A stretch of DNA of 7,325 nt from Thermoanaerobaculales bacterium (GTDB lineage: Bacteria > Acidobacteriota > Thermoanaerobaculia > Thermoanaerobaculales > Sulfomarinibacteraceae): contig JAOZPW010000190.1 in NCBI GenBank assembly GCA_029932545.1, positions 460 to 7,784 on the forward strand, in the 5' to 3' direction. The notes below the pieces were generated by a model. That model worked only from the letters and a program-made list of their open reading frames with translations, was not told the DNA's origin and did not search any database. Positions 1 to 6,961 of this stretch are shown here, piece by piece. Positions within the stretch are counted from its first letter, which is position 1. Every line of letters begins with the position of its first letter. A program made the position numbers and the translations under genes.

Positions 1-69
1 ACCAACTTCTCGGCTCCGGTCTGGATGACCAAGGGCCTCGAGCAGGAGGTGAACGATGACAACCGGTAG
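1..69 (+). CDS. C-terminal end of upstream gene, probably [NiFe] hydrogenase small (delta) subunit (partial)
   Basis: The frame starting at base 1 is open for 22 codons and stops with TAG at 67-69. Its third positions are nearly all G or C, as in the neighbouring large-subunit gene. It overlaps the start of that gene by 14 bases, which suggests translational coupling. The visible tail carries no diagnostic motif. The identification is inferred only from gene order, because in group 3b hydrogenase operons (beta, gamma, delta, alpha) the small subunit with its iron-sulfur clusters directly precedes the large subunit. A rival frame ends with TGA at 57-59 in a classic ATGA overlap. Its third positions are much richer in A and T, so it is less likely but cannot be excluded. 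Confidence 0.5.
   Translation, partial: TNFSAPVWMTKGLEQEVNDDNR
44..50 (+). promoter_or_regulatory. Ribosome binding site of the hydrogenase large-subunit gene
   Basis: AGGAGGT is a near-perfect Shine-Dalgarno sequence five bases before the ATG at 56. It lies inside the end of the preceding gene and fixes the start of the large subunit. Confidence 0.85.
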
Positions 70-1363
70 AACAATCACAATCCCCCACCTCGGTCGGGTC
101 GAAGGCCATGGTGGCATCTACGTCAAGATCTCCGGCGACACGGTCCAGGATGTCAACATGGACATTCACGAGGGCAGCCGGTATTACGAAGCCCTGCTCA
201 AGGGCAAACATTTCCTCGAGGTCCAGGGCATCATCACCAGAGTTTGTGCCATTTGTTCCTCCAGTCATACGGTCGCGGCGTTGACCGCACTTGAAAAGGC
301 ACTGGACATCAAGGTTTCCGAAAGGGTGTACCGGCTTCGAGGACTGCTGCTTCTCGGAGGCACGATCGAGAGCCATGCCCTCCACGTTTTCGCCCTGGCA
401 TTGCCGGATTTCCTTGGCTTTGACTCGGTCATCAGCATGGCCTCGAAATATCCCGACCAGGTTGCCTTCGCACTGAAGCTGAAACAACTGGGCAATTCAA
501 TTCAGACCCTGGTCGGAGGCCGCGCCGTTCACCCGATCAATACACTTGTCGGCGGATTCGGAAAGCTGCCGAGCCACCAGGAGATTGCGAGCATTCGCGA
601 AGAACTCGAGGCGTCACTCGAACCTCTTATGGACTTCGTCAACCTTGCGGCAACGATTGACGTACCGACGTGGGCCGCGCAACCCACCCTGTACGTAGCC
701 CTGCGCCCCTATGAAGAGGCCTTCCGCTTTCGCGGAGTCTCGATCTGCACCTCCAACGCCGAGGAGTTCAACCTCGACAGCTATCAAGAGACCATTCAGG
801 AGTTCACAGTCGAGCATTCGCACGCCAAACACTCCGCTCTGGCCTCAGGCGAGACCTACATGGTTGGCTCCCTCGCTCGACTGAGGCTTTGGAACCAGTA
901 CCTCGGTGGCCAGACCAAAACAGCATTCGACATTCTCTTCCCCGAGGGCGTCAAGGACAACATCCTGATGAACAACTGGGCGCAGCTTGTCGAACTGGTC
1001 CACTGCGTCGAGCGTGGGATTGAAATCTGCGATGTGTTGATGACCCAACCCGAGGCTGCGTCGGAAATGGTCGACTACGAAGTCTCGGCAGGCCGGGGCA
1101 TCGGCGCCATCGAAGTGCCCAGAGGCACCCTGTTCCACGATTATGAGATCAACGACGACGGATTGGTCGTTGCCGCCAACGTCATCACACCCACGGCCCA
1201 GAACCTGGCCAATACCGAGCGGGATCTTCGGATGGCGGTTGAGACGATGTTGGCTTCCACTCCGGTCCCGGACGACGACCAGATCAAGCTGCAGCTCGAA
1301 ATGGTTGCACGCGCCTACGACCCGTGTATCTCGTGCTCGGTGCATGTGATCAGAGAGGATTGA
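56..1363 (+). CDS. hyhL: Group 3b [NiFe] hydrogenase large (alpha) subunit
   Basis: This is the catalytic subunit of a cytoplasmic NAD(P)-linked [NiFe] hydrogenase, holding the Ni-Fe(CN)2CO centre that interconverts H2 with protons and electrons. The 435-residue protein has the N-terminal RVEGH motif (residues 14-18), the L1 nickel ligands C64 and C67 in RVCAIC, with H71 following, and the L2 ligands C424 and C427 in DPCISCSVH. From memory it aligns along its whole length with the Pyrococcus furiosus sulfhydrogenase I alpha subunit. Shared stretches include IESHALH, VLGGFGKLP-like, EFVVEHS-like, EAPRGTL-like and the almost identical DPCISCSVHV terminus. This is why I place it in group 3b and not 3c or 3d. 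The predicted cleavage after H430 would release only VIRED, a very short extension as in the archaeal relatives. The start is set by a strong ribosome binding site. The protease gene follows after 83 bases. Confidence 0.93.
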   Translation: MTTGRTITIPHLGRVEGHGGIYVKISGDTVQDVNMDIHEGSRYYEALLKGKHFLEVQGIITRVCAICSSSHTVAALTALEKALDIKVSERVYRLRGLLLLGGTIESHALHVFALALPDFLGFDSVISMASKYPDQVAFALKLKQLGNSIQTLVGGRAVHPINTLVGGFGKLPSHQEIASIREELEASLEPLMDFVNLAATIDVPTWAAQPTLYVALRPYEEAFRFRGVSICTSNAEEFNLDSYQETIQEFTVEHSHAKHSALASGETYMVGSLARLRLWNQYLGGQTKTAFDILFPEGVKDNILMNNWAQLVELVHCVERGIEICDVLMTQPEAASEMVDYEVSAGRGIGAIEVPRGTLFHDYEINDDGLVVAANVITPTAQNLANTERDLRMAVETMLASTPVPDDDQIKLQLEMVARAYDPCISCSVHVIRED

Positions 1364-1370
1364 AAGAAAG

Positions 1371-1405
1371 CTATCAGCTGTCAGCTCTCAGCTATCAGCT
1401 ATTGG
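1371..1405. repeat. Degenerate 7-bp tandem repeat (CTNTCAG) in the hydrogenase-protease spacer
   Basis: Four contiguous heptamers, CTATCAG, CTGTCAG, CTCTCAG and CTATCAG (1371-1398), are followed by a decayed fifth, CTATTGG. Every unit contains the core CAG or its variant, and the third base varies. The array begins eight bases after the hydrogenase stop codon and fills much of the 83-base spacer. Read in frame, 21-base blocks encode SYQLSAL-like peptides. I recall this as a common spurious product of dispersed intergenic repeats in draft bacterial genomes. The repeat itself is directly visible; that it belongs to a dispersed family is from memory. Confidence 0.85.
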
Positions 1406-1435
1406 CTCGAAACAACACTCGGGAGCTATGCCGAG

Positions 1436-1443
1436 AAAGGAGG
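1436..1443 (+). promoter_or_regulatory. Ribosome binding site of the hydrogenase maturation protease
   Basis: AAAGGAGG lies 3 bases before the ATG at 1447 and 9 bases before the ATG at 1453. The spacing favours 1453. The site rules out the upstream ATG at 1324, which would run through the end of the hydrogenase gene and through the tandem repeat. Confidence 0.8.
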
Positions 1444-1452
1444 AAAATGACC

Positions 1453-1926
1453 ATGTCGGCGACAATCCTGGTAGTTGGCTTTGGGAACACCCTAATGGGC
1501 GACGACGGTGTGGGCCCCATGGTCATTCGTGAACTGGCCCGGAGGACCTTGCCGGCAAACCTCCGGGTGGTTGAATGTGGCAGTGACAGCCTGATACTCC
1601 CCTCGTTCTGGCGGGGGGAAGACAATATCTGGATGGTTGATGCTCTGGTCCGGCGAGACCCTGCCGGGACAATTCACACTCTCAGTCACGACCAGGTTAT
1701 TTCTATTCCTCAGCGCCATGCCACCGTCCACCACCTCAGCCTCCCTGAGGGACTGCGTTGGATCAACCTGACCTATCCCGACATGCAAGGGGTCAACTAC
1801 AGGTTATGGGGTATCGAGCCTGATGGACTGGACCTCGGTGAACGGCTGAGTCCATCGGTCGAAGAGGCCGTGTCGATCGTGGCGGACAGAATCATCGATG
1901 CGGCAAAGAAGCAAATGAACTACTAA
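1453..1926 (+). CDS. [NiFe] hydrogenase maturation protease, peptidase M52 family
   Basis: This is a nickel-dependent endopeptidase that removes the C-terminal tail of the hydrogenase large subunit once nickel is in place, allowing the active site to close. The protein has 157 residues, a normal length for the family. It opens with the family signature VVGFGNTLMGDDGVG. By comparison with E. coli HybD, whose nickel-recognising residues are E16, D62 and H93, the counterparts are D18 in GDDGVG, D63 in MVDALV and H93 in VHHLSL. The Glu-to-Asp change at the first position is common in the family. The start at 1453 is chosen over 1447 (two residues longer) by ribosome-site spacing. Adjacency to the large subunit implies that this subunit is the substrate. 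The symbol is left blank because hyaD, hycI, hybD and frxA are all used for members of this family. Confidence 0.9.
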   Translation: MSATILVVGFGNTLMGDDGVGPMVIRELARRTLPANLRVVECGSDSLILPSFWRGEDNIWMVDALVRRDPAGTIHTLSHDQVISIPQRHATVHHLSLPEGLRWINLTYPDMQGVNYRLWGIEPDGLDLGERLSPSVEEAVSIVADRIIDAAKKQMNY

Positions 1927-1955
1927 GGACCTGAAGCCACACTCAGAAAGCCGCT

Positions 1956-1982
1956 TTCGTGAATCTTCATGGTCTTCGTGGA
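1956..1982. repeat. Degenerate 9-bp tandem repeat (CTTCGTGGT-like) in the spacer before the sensor cyclase
   Basis: Three imperfect nonamers lie end to end: TTCGTGAAT preceded by T, CTTCATGGT and CTTCGTGGA. On the opposite strand they read as CACGAAGACCATGAAG-like sequence, which translates as HEDHED. I recall such HEEHEGHEG-type low-complexity products as another dispersed intergenic repeat widespread in bacterial drafts. The array is partly preceded by a small palindrome (GAAAG-CCG-CTTTC at 1946-1958). The remainder of the 159-base spacer (1927-2085) shows no gene and no convincing promoter or terminator. Confidence 0.65.
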
Positions 1983-2085
1983 TGTACTTGCGATCGGTGT
2001 CCTCGAGCTGCCTCCAGTTACTCCTGAGCGACATCGCGACCGTGATCACTCGCATTTTTGGTTGAATTCCGGCACAATCGACAAG

Positions 2086-5000
2086 ATGGGTTTGAAAAGT
2101 GGATTTTCAATAGTCTCCGTGATTGGCTTGTTGGCTGTCGGAATGCTATTTCCGTCGCAGGCCGAGTGCCAATGGCGACCAACCCGTCATTTCACCGTTC
2201 GAGAGGGGCTGGTTCAGAGCCAGATTTCCGGAATTGTACAGGATGCCGACGGTTATCTTTGGGTAGCGACCCAGGGGGGTCTCTGTCGTTTTGACGGCCA
2301 GACATTTCGACGATTCACCCGGCCGAACGGCCTTCCGGACAATGTCGTCAATGCCGTCGACACCCTGGGTTCCGAAGCATGGATCGCAACTGATCTCGCA
2401 GGCATCGCACGCTGGGACGGAGCCTCGATCACACCCTTACCCGATCTTCCTCTTCCTCAAGATCAGCGCCTGAGCGGTATTCAGGTGCTCGAGGATGGAA
2501 CTGTTCTGGTCAGTTCCGATAAAGGTCTCCTGACATACAAGGACAACCAATGGACCTTGATCGACGAGGATCCCGTCTTCGGCCTGGTCCAGGGATTCGG
2601 AGGCAGGGTGATCGCGCTCGGCCGCGTTCCTGTAAGCATCGACCAAAGACTTGATCCTTCCCCTTTGACAGAACTCAAAGATGACCAGCAACTGGTGGCT
2701 GTTTCCGAGAACTCAGACCACATCTGGATTGCGGTCCTGCGCAACACCTTGGGTTTGATCCAGGGGGACGATATCGTCTGGATGACACCCGACATCGACG
2801 GTGAGATCATTACCCTTCTTGCCGACGACCACGGCAGCGGCCTGTGGATCGGCACCGACCAGGGACTGTGGCGCCGCAACGAAAACGGTGTCACCGAAGA
2901 AATTTTGCTACAGCCTCGGGAACACCGGCTCCAGGTTTCCACCCTCCTGAAAGACCGTGAGGGTAATGTCTGGGTCGGCACATGGGGCGCAGGACTCTTT
3001 CAGATCCCCCCAACTCCCTGGACATTATTTACCAGGGAGACCGGGTTCCCAGCACATTCCGCCTGGGCTTTCAGTGAGGATGGGGACGGGTGCACATGGA
3101 TGGCGACCAGCGATGGAGGCGTCGTTTCCTGGTGTGGTGATCATTGGGGTCCGACCCTCGGGTCTGAGGAAGGCCTGCCGAACGACGCGGTCTTCACGCT
3201 GGCTCACGATGCCGAAGGAGCTCTTTGGGTTGGAACCTTCCATGGGGTGTGCCGGAAGACTGATTCAAACCTCCAGTGTTGGGGCACTGACGACGGATTA
3301 CGGAACGATTTCATCCGTCACATCATTCCTCGAAAAGCTGGTGGAGTGTGGATGGCGACCGACCACGGCCTGGCGATGTGGGATGGCTCACATTGGCAAT
3401 TCTGGGGCCAAGCAGAAGGCCTTCCGGGTACGATGGTTCGTTCGCTCGCCGAAGATTCCGACGGTCGGGTATGGATGGCCATGGATGCCGTGGGGATTGC
3501 TTCGTTCGACGGGACGACTTTCACACTTTTCGATGAGGATGACGGCCTGCCCACAGAGAGAGTTTGGACCCTTGCACTGAGTTCCCGGGGAAAATTGCTG
3601 GTTGGGACCGATGCCGGACTGTGGATCAGAGACGTCAATGACGATGGATCTGGAGTGGTTATCGGTATTGAGGGCGGTCTCCCCAGTGAGTCAGTGATCG
3701 CCGTGACCGAGGACCTCAACGGTCGGGTCTGGGCCGGCACCACCCACGGCGTTTCGGTCATTTCTCCTGACGGTGAGGTTTTGAGGACATTCACCGCCCA
3801 TGAGGGTCTCTCCGACTCCGAGGCCGCTGAAGGCGCCGCGTGGCGGGATTCTCACGGTCGTTTGTGGTTGGGCATGGCCTACGGTGTGACGGTCGTCGAC
3901 CCCACTCTTTTGACCCGGAACCTCGTGGCGCCGGAGGTAGTTCTCGAGAATGCGCGTTCCAATGGAAAAACGCACCCTGAGTTTCATGTGATCTCCACGA
4001 CAGGAGATGACGACACCTTGGCGTTGCGCATTGATCCTTCGATCACGCACCTCCGTTTTGACTACGCCGCCCCGAGCTTCGTCGCCCCCGAATTGGTCCG
4101 CTTTCGCCTGGCCCTAACCTGTTTCAGCGAACAATTCAGCCCACCGACCACCGACCGCCATATCACCTACCATGCCCTTCCGGCCGGTAAATACCGATTC
4201 GGCGTCCAGGCGGTCAACAATGACGGCATCCCCTCGGCCAAGCCCCTGTGGGTCGATCTGGATGTCCGGCCTCCCTGGTACAAGACCCGTTGGTTTCAAC
4301 TCCTGGCAATTCTCGGGGCTGCCCTGCTCGGCGCCGGTGTTCTGCATATTCGAAACCGCGGACGTCTGAAGCGAAAGGCTTGGCTGGAGGAAGAGGTCAA
4401 ACAACGGACCTCTGATCTGAATTCCGCCAACCGACAAATCCAGGAACAGAATCGCCAATTGACGGAGCTTTCGCGAACAGATCCCTTGACGGGTCTGGGA
4501 AATCGAAGGGCACTGGCTGATGTTCTACCAGTCGAGATGTCGATCCTCGAACGAGAGGTGATCCGTCTCGGCCCTGGTGATAGCATCGGTGATTACCACG
4601 GTGAAGTCCTCATGATGATCGACCTGGATTACTTCAAGGCCATCAACGACCGCTGGGGTCACGATGTCGGCGATCAGGCCCTCGAGCGGTGTGGAAACGT
4701 CCTTTTGGAGGAAATGAGGGAGTGCGATCAGGCCGTCCGTTGGGGTGGTGAAGAGTTTGTAGTTCTCGCCAGAGGCATGGATCGAAAGAGTGCGCTCGTC
4801 TTTGCCCAGAGGGTCCTCGACCGCTTCAACAACTGCCGACTGGAAGGCCCTGACGGGACCCTGATTGCCATCCGTGCCTCTTTAGGATTCTTGCAGATTC
4901 CATTGGGCACGACAGATTATCAAACAAGCGACCAGTGGCCCCAGTTGATCGATGTTGCGGATCGCCTGATGTATCTGGCCAAGGAACGCGGGCGTGCGAG

Positions 5001-5142
5001 GAGTGTCGGACTCGTGTGGCGAGATGGCGGCATGCCCGATGTATCCGCGCAACAGAATTGCGAGAATCTTCTTCGTGATATCGAGGCTATTCCCGACTCG
5101 ATGGAACTGATTGAACTGGAGCCCTCGGTAGATTCAGACTGA
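2086..5142 (+). CDS. Membrane diguanylate cyclase with periplasmic two-component-type propeller sensor
   Basis: This protein probably makes cyclic di-GMP from two GTP in response to a periplasmic signal. Its 1018 residues comprise a signal peptide (h-region 7-22, likely cleavage after A26) and a propeller region of about 14 blades (roughly 40-606), with WVGT/WIGT/WMAT-type strands at W59, W254, W296, W381, W422, W463, W549 and W594. A Y_Y_Y domain (about 656-729), a PPW motif before one membrane helix (736-755), a charged coiled coil (about 757-795) and a GGDEF domain (about 795-975) follow. The cyclase is apparently active: DPLTGLGNRR, DLDYFKAIND and GGEEF (887-891) are present. RECD (878-881), five residues upstream, is an intact product-inhibition site. 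There are about ten extra residues between NRR and the first GGDEF strand. The start at 2086 is chosen because it alone begins directly with the signal peptide; no clear ribosome site precedes it. The longer start at 1969 would translate repeat sequence. The ligand is unknown. Confidence 0.9.
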   Translation: MGLKSGFSIVSVIGLLAVGMLFPSQAECQWRPTRHFTVREGLVQSQISGIVQDADGYLWVATQGGLCRFDGQTFRRFTRPNGLPDNVVNAVDTLGSEAWIATDLAGIARWDGASITPLPDLPLPQDQRLSGIQVLEDGTVLVSSDKGLLTYKDNQWTLIDEDPVFGLVQGFGGRVIALGRVPVSIDQRLDPSPLTELKDDQQLVAVSENSDHIWIAVLRNTLGLIQGDDIVWMTPDIDGEIITLLADDHGSGLWIGTDQGLWRRNENGVTEEILLQPREHRLQVSTLLKDREGNVWVGTWGAGLFQIPPTPWTLFTRETGFPAHSAWAFSEDGDGCTWMATSDGGVVSWCGDHWGPTLGSEEGLPNDAVFTLAHDAEGALWVGTFHGVCRKTDSNLQCWGTDDGLRNDFIRHIIPRKAGGVWMATDHGLAMWDGSHWQFWGQAEGLPGTMVRSLAEDSDGRVWMAMDAVGIASFDGTTFTLFDEDDGLPTERVWTLALSSRGKLLVGTDAGLWIRDVNDDGSGVVIGIEGGLPSESVIAVTEDLNGRVWAGTTHGVSVISPDGEVLRTFTAHEGLSDSEAAEGAAWRDSHGRLWLGMAYGVTVVDPTLLTRNLVAPEVVLENARSNGKTHPEFHVISTTGDDDTLALRIDPSITHLRFDYAAPSFVAPELVRFRLALTCFSEQFSPPTTDRHITYHALPAGKYRFGVQAVNNDGIPSAKPLWVDLDVRPPWYKTRWFQLLAILGAALLGAGVLHIRNRGRLKRKAWLEEEVKQRTSDLNSANRQIQEQNRQLTELSRTDPLTGLGNRRALADVLPVEMSILEREVIRLGPGDSIGDYHGEVLMMIDLDYFKAINDRWGHDVGDQALERCGNVLLEEMRECDQAVRWGGEEFVVLARGMDRKSALVFAQRVLDRFNNCRLEGPDGTLIAIRASLGFLQIPLGTTDYQTSDQWPQLIDVADRLMYLAKERGRARSVGLVWRDGGMPDVSAQQNCENLLRDIEAIPDSMELIELEPSVDSD

Positions 5143-5164
5143 AGCTGTAAACCAGTTGTCAGTC
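5137..5164. terminator. Possible weak hairpin between convergent genes
   Basis: GACTGA (5137-5142, containing the cyclase stop codon) pairs with TCAGTC (5159-5164). An inner stem, GCTG with CAGT (one G-T pair), closes a five-base loop, with a small internal bulge between the two stems. No T-run follows on either strand, so this is not a standard intrinsic terminator. The position, in a 41-base gap between converging genes, is the only other argument for a terminator role. Confidence 0.25.
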
Positions 5165-5183
5165 GGCACGCCACTCGGTACTC

Positions 5184-6833
5184 CTATTCTTTCAGGGCGC
5201 GCCTCAGCAGTTTTCCGGTTCCCAAGGTTGGGAGAGACTCCCTGATTTCCACCTGAGCCGGGCATTTGTAGGACGACATGTTTTTTCTTGCCCACTGGAG
5301 AATCTCATCACTCGAGATCTCCAATCCGGATTTCAAGACGATGACTGCCTTCACCACCTCACCCTTTTTTGCGTCCTCGACACCAATGACCGCAGACTGG
5401 GCAATTGCCGGATGACTGTTGAGCAACATCTCGACTTCTTCCGGAAAGACGGAAAAGCCGGAGACCTTGATCATCTCTTTCAGTCTGCCCAGGAGATAGA
5501 GATAACCATGCTCATCAAATCTCCCAATATCACCCGTAAAGACCCATCCGTTCACCAGCGTACCCTTGGAAATCTCTGCCTGATTCCAGTATCCCTTGAA
5601 AACCGCGGGATTTCTCAGCACAATCTCGCCCTGCTCACCAATTGGCATCTCCCGTGTCCGATCTTCAATATCAACAATCTTGAATTCCTGCTCCACGCCG
5701 GGAATCCCAACCGAGTCGTATTTGATCTTCTGTCGGGGCATGAAGGTGTCGGCAGTGTGGGTTTCACTGAGCCCATACGCCCCTTCAACCAGAACTCCCC
5801 CACTGCTGCAAGCCTGCCATTGTGCTGCAATTTCTTCAGAAAGCTGAATGCCGAAAGAAGAGGTCAGACACAGTTTCAGGGAACTGAGATCATATTTCTC
5901 CAGTTCGGGATGGGCCATGATCGCGACATTCATAGGCACCGCGCTGTACCAGAAACTGATCCTGTATTTCTCGATGGCCTTCATGGACACCTCGGCATCG
6001 AAGAGGGTCATCAACACCTGGGTGGCTCCCGCATAAATGCAGGAATTCATCCCAGCCAGCATCCCGGCAATATGAAAAATCGGCATCGTGACCAGGCAGA
6101 CATCCTCCGCTTTCATCTTCGTCAGAGTGCAAACCCCAGCCGTTTTAAAAAGGGCGGCATAGTAGGTCAGCATGCAGCCTTTGGGCATCCCGGTGGTGCC
6201 CCCGGTATATTGCAAAAGTCCAATGTCCTCGTGGAGATCGATGTCAACCGGCGGCACTTCGGTGTTTCCCTCGTTGACAATGGACAAGAAGTCATCGGTT
6301 CCCCCGAACTCCTGACGGGGCAGAGTCTTCATCACCTCCGGGAGAGGCAGCGTTGGACTGTCGGGCACAAAGTCACGGAGATGCGTTGTGACGACCTTCC
6401 GGACCGTGGTTCGTTCCAGAACCCCGGCAACAATCGGCATGAAATGCTCCCACACAACCAGGATCACGGCCCCGCAGTCTTTCAGTTCGTACTCAAGTTC
6501 CATCTCTTTGAACAGCGGAGAGCAGGGACAGACGATGCCTCCGATCTTTTGAATACCGAAGTGGGCCACCACGTATTGGGGACAATTGCCCATAAAGATC
6601 GCAACCCGATCGCCTTTCGTGACCCCTTGCGCCAGCAAATAGCTTGCAAAGCGGTCGGAAGACGCATCAAGTTCCCGGTAGGAAATCTCCCGTCCATAGA
6701 AAATGATCGCGGCTTTGTCCGGCATCTCCCGGGCGCGAAGACGCAGGTATTCGTGGATCGGGACCTCTCCCCCGGAAAAGGTCAATCTCCGGGGAATATC
6801 GGCGGGCCAATTCTTCATCCAAATTTTTTCCAT
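5184..6833 (-). CDS. Acyl-CoA synthetase (AMP-forming), FadD-like AMP-binding family
   Basis: This enzyme activates a carboxylic acid, probably a medium- or long-chain fatty acid, to its CoA thioester through an acyl-AMP intermediate in the cytoplasm. The 549-residue product has the full motif set: the phosphate-binding loop YTGGTTGMPKG (209-219), the adenine-site motif YGLSET (353-358), TGD (433-435) and GRLKEMIKVSG (449-459), which spans the hinge to the small domain. The adenylation lysine K541 lies in GTGKLLRR near the C-terminus. Length and order are normal and no key residue is missing. The start at 6833 (MEKIW) is chosen because a ribosome site lies eight bases upstream and homologues I recall begin similarly. 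The frame stays open to 6905, but those 24 residues resemble no family N-terminus. It is convergent with the cyclase and alone on its strand, so the substrate cannot be inferred from neighbours. Benzoate-type or other aryl acid ligases are less likely alternatives. Confidence 0.9.
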   Translation of the reverse strand: MEKIWMKNWPADIPRRLTFSGGEVPIHEYLRLRAREMPDKAAIIFYGREISYRELDASSDRFASYLLAQGVTKGDRVAIFMGNCPQYVVAHFGIQKIGGIVCPCSPLFKEMELEYELKDCGAVILVVWEHFMPIVAGVLERTTVRKVVTTHLRDFVPDSPTLPLPEVMKTLPRQEFGGTDDFLSIVNEGNTEVPPVDIDLHEDIGLLQYTGGTTGMPKGCMLTYYAALFKTAGVCTLTKMKAEDVCLVTMPIFHIAGMLAGMNSCIYAGATQVLMTLFDAEVSMKAIEKYRISFWYSAVPMNVAIMAHPELEKYDLSSLKLCLTSSFGIQLSEEIAAQWQACSSGGVLVEGAYGLSETHTADTFMPRQKIKYDSVGIPGVEQEFKIVDIEDRTREMPIGEQGEIVLRNPAVFKGYWNQAEISKGTLVNGWVFTGDIGRFDEHGYLYLLGRLKEMIKVSGFSVFPEEVEMLLNSHPAIAQSAVIGVEDAKKGEVVKAVIVLKSGLEISSDEILQWARKNMSSYKCPAQVEIRESLPTLGTGKLLRRALKE

Positions 6834-6841
6834 CGTGCCAA

Positions 6842-6847
6842 CTCCCA
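6842..6847 (-). promoter_or_regulatory. Ribosome binding site of the acyl-CoA synthetase
   Basis: On the minus strand TGGGAG lies eight bases before the ATG at 6833. It supports this start over the longer frame beginning at 6905. Confidence 0.65.
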
Positions 6848-6942
6848 CCGGATAACATAGCAGCCTCTTCTCCGACGGCATTGAAATCGGAGATATGACC
6901 ACCATTTTTCAGCGAAACGTGACACCCAAATTGTAAGGTTGC

Positions 6943-6961
6943 TGATTTATAGGTGATTTAT
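6943..6961. repeat. 8-bp direct repeat TGATTTAT, 11-bp period, in the divergent spacer
   Basis: TGATTTAT occurs at 6943-6950 and again at 6954-6961, separated by AGG. It is AT-rich, in contrast with its surroundings, and lies about 110 bases upstream of the acyl-CoA synthetase start, next to the start of the truncated amidohydrolase frame. One helical turn between copies would suit a dimeric regulator, but it could also be debris of a rearrangement. The rest of the spacer (6848-6942) holds no gene and no promoter I would defend. Confidence 0.5.

Noticed and set aside
845..1345. A 166-codon open frame on the - strand inside the hydrogenase gene
   Set aside because: It is antisense to conserved hydrogenase sequence, including the region leading to the L2 cysteines, and its product has no recognisable domain.
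1371..1405. A CRISPR array or attachment site
   Set aside because: The units are contiguous heptamers without spacers, far too short and too degenerate for CRISPR, and there is no integrase nearby.
1324..1446. N-terminal extension of the maturation protease from ATG 1324
   Set aside because: It would translate the end of the hydrogenase gene out of frame and then the heptamer repeat. The ribosome site at 1436-1443 and the family signature both point to the start near 1447/1453.
1969..2085. Start of the cyclase at ATG 1969
   Set aside because: This would place 39 hydrophilic residues, partly encoded by a tandem repeat, in front of a typical signal peptide. The ATG at 2086 begins directly with the signal peptide.
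2957..3580. A 207-codon + strand frame within the propeller region
   Set aside because: It is an out-of-frame shadow of the repeated propeller sequence; the true frame shows regular blade motifs on both sides and throughout.
5412..6860. A 482-codon open frame on the + strand antisense to the acyl-CoA synthetase
   Set aside because: It lies wholly opposite a gene with all family motifs. Its product is His/Asn/Gly-rich, resembles no family I know and has no ribosome site. It is most likely a by-product of GC-biased codon use in the ligase.
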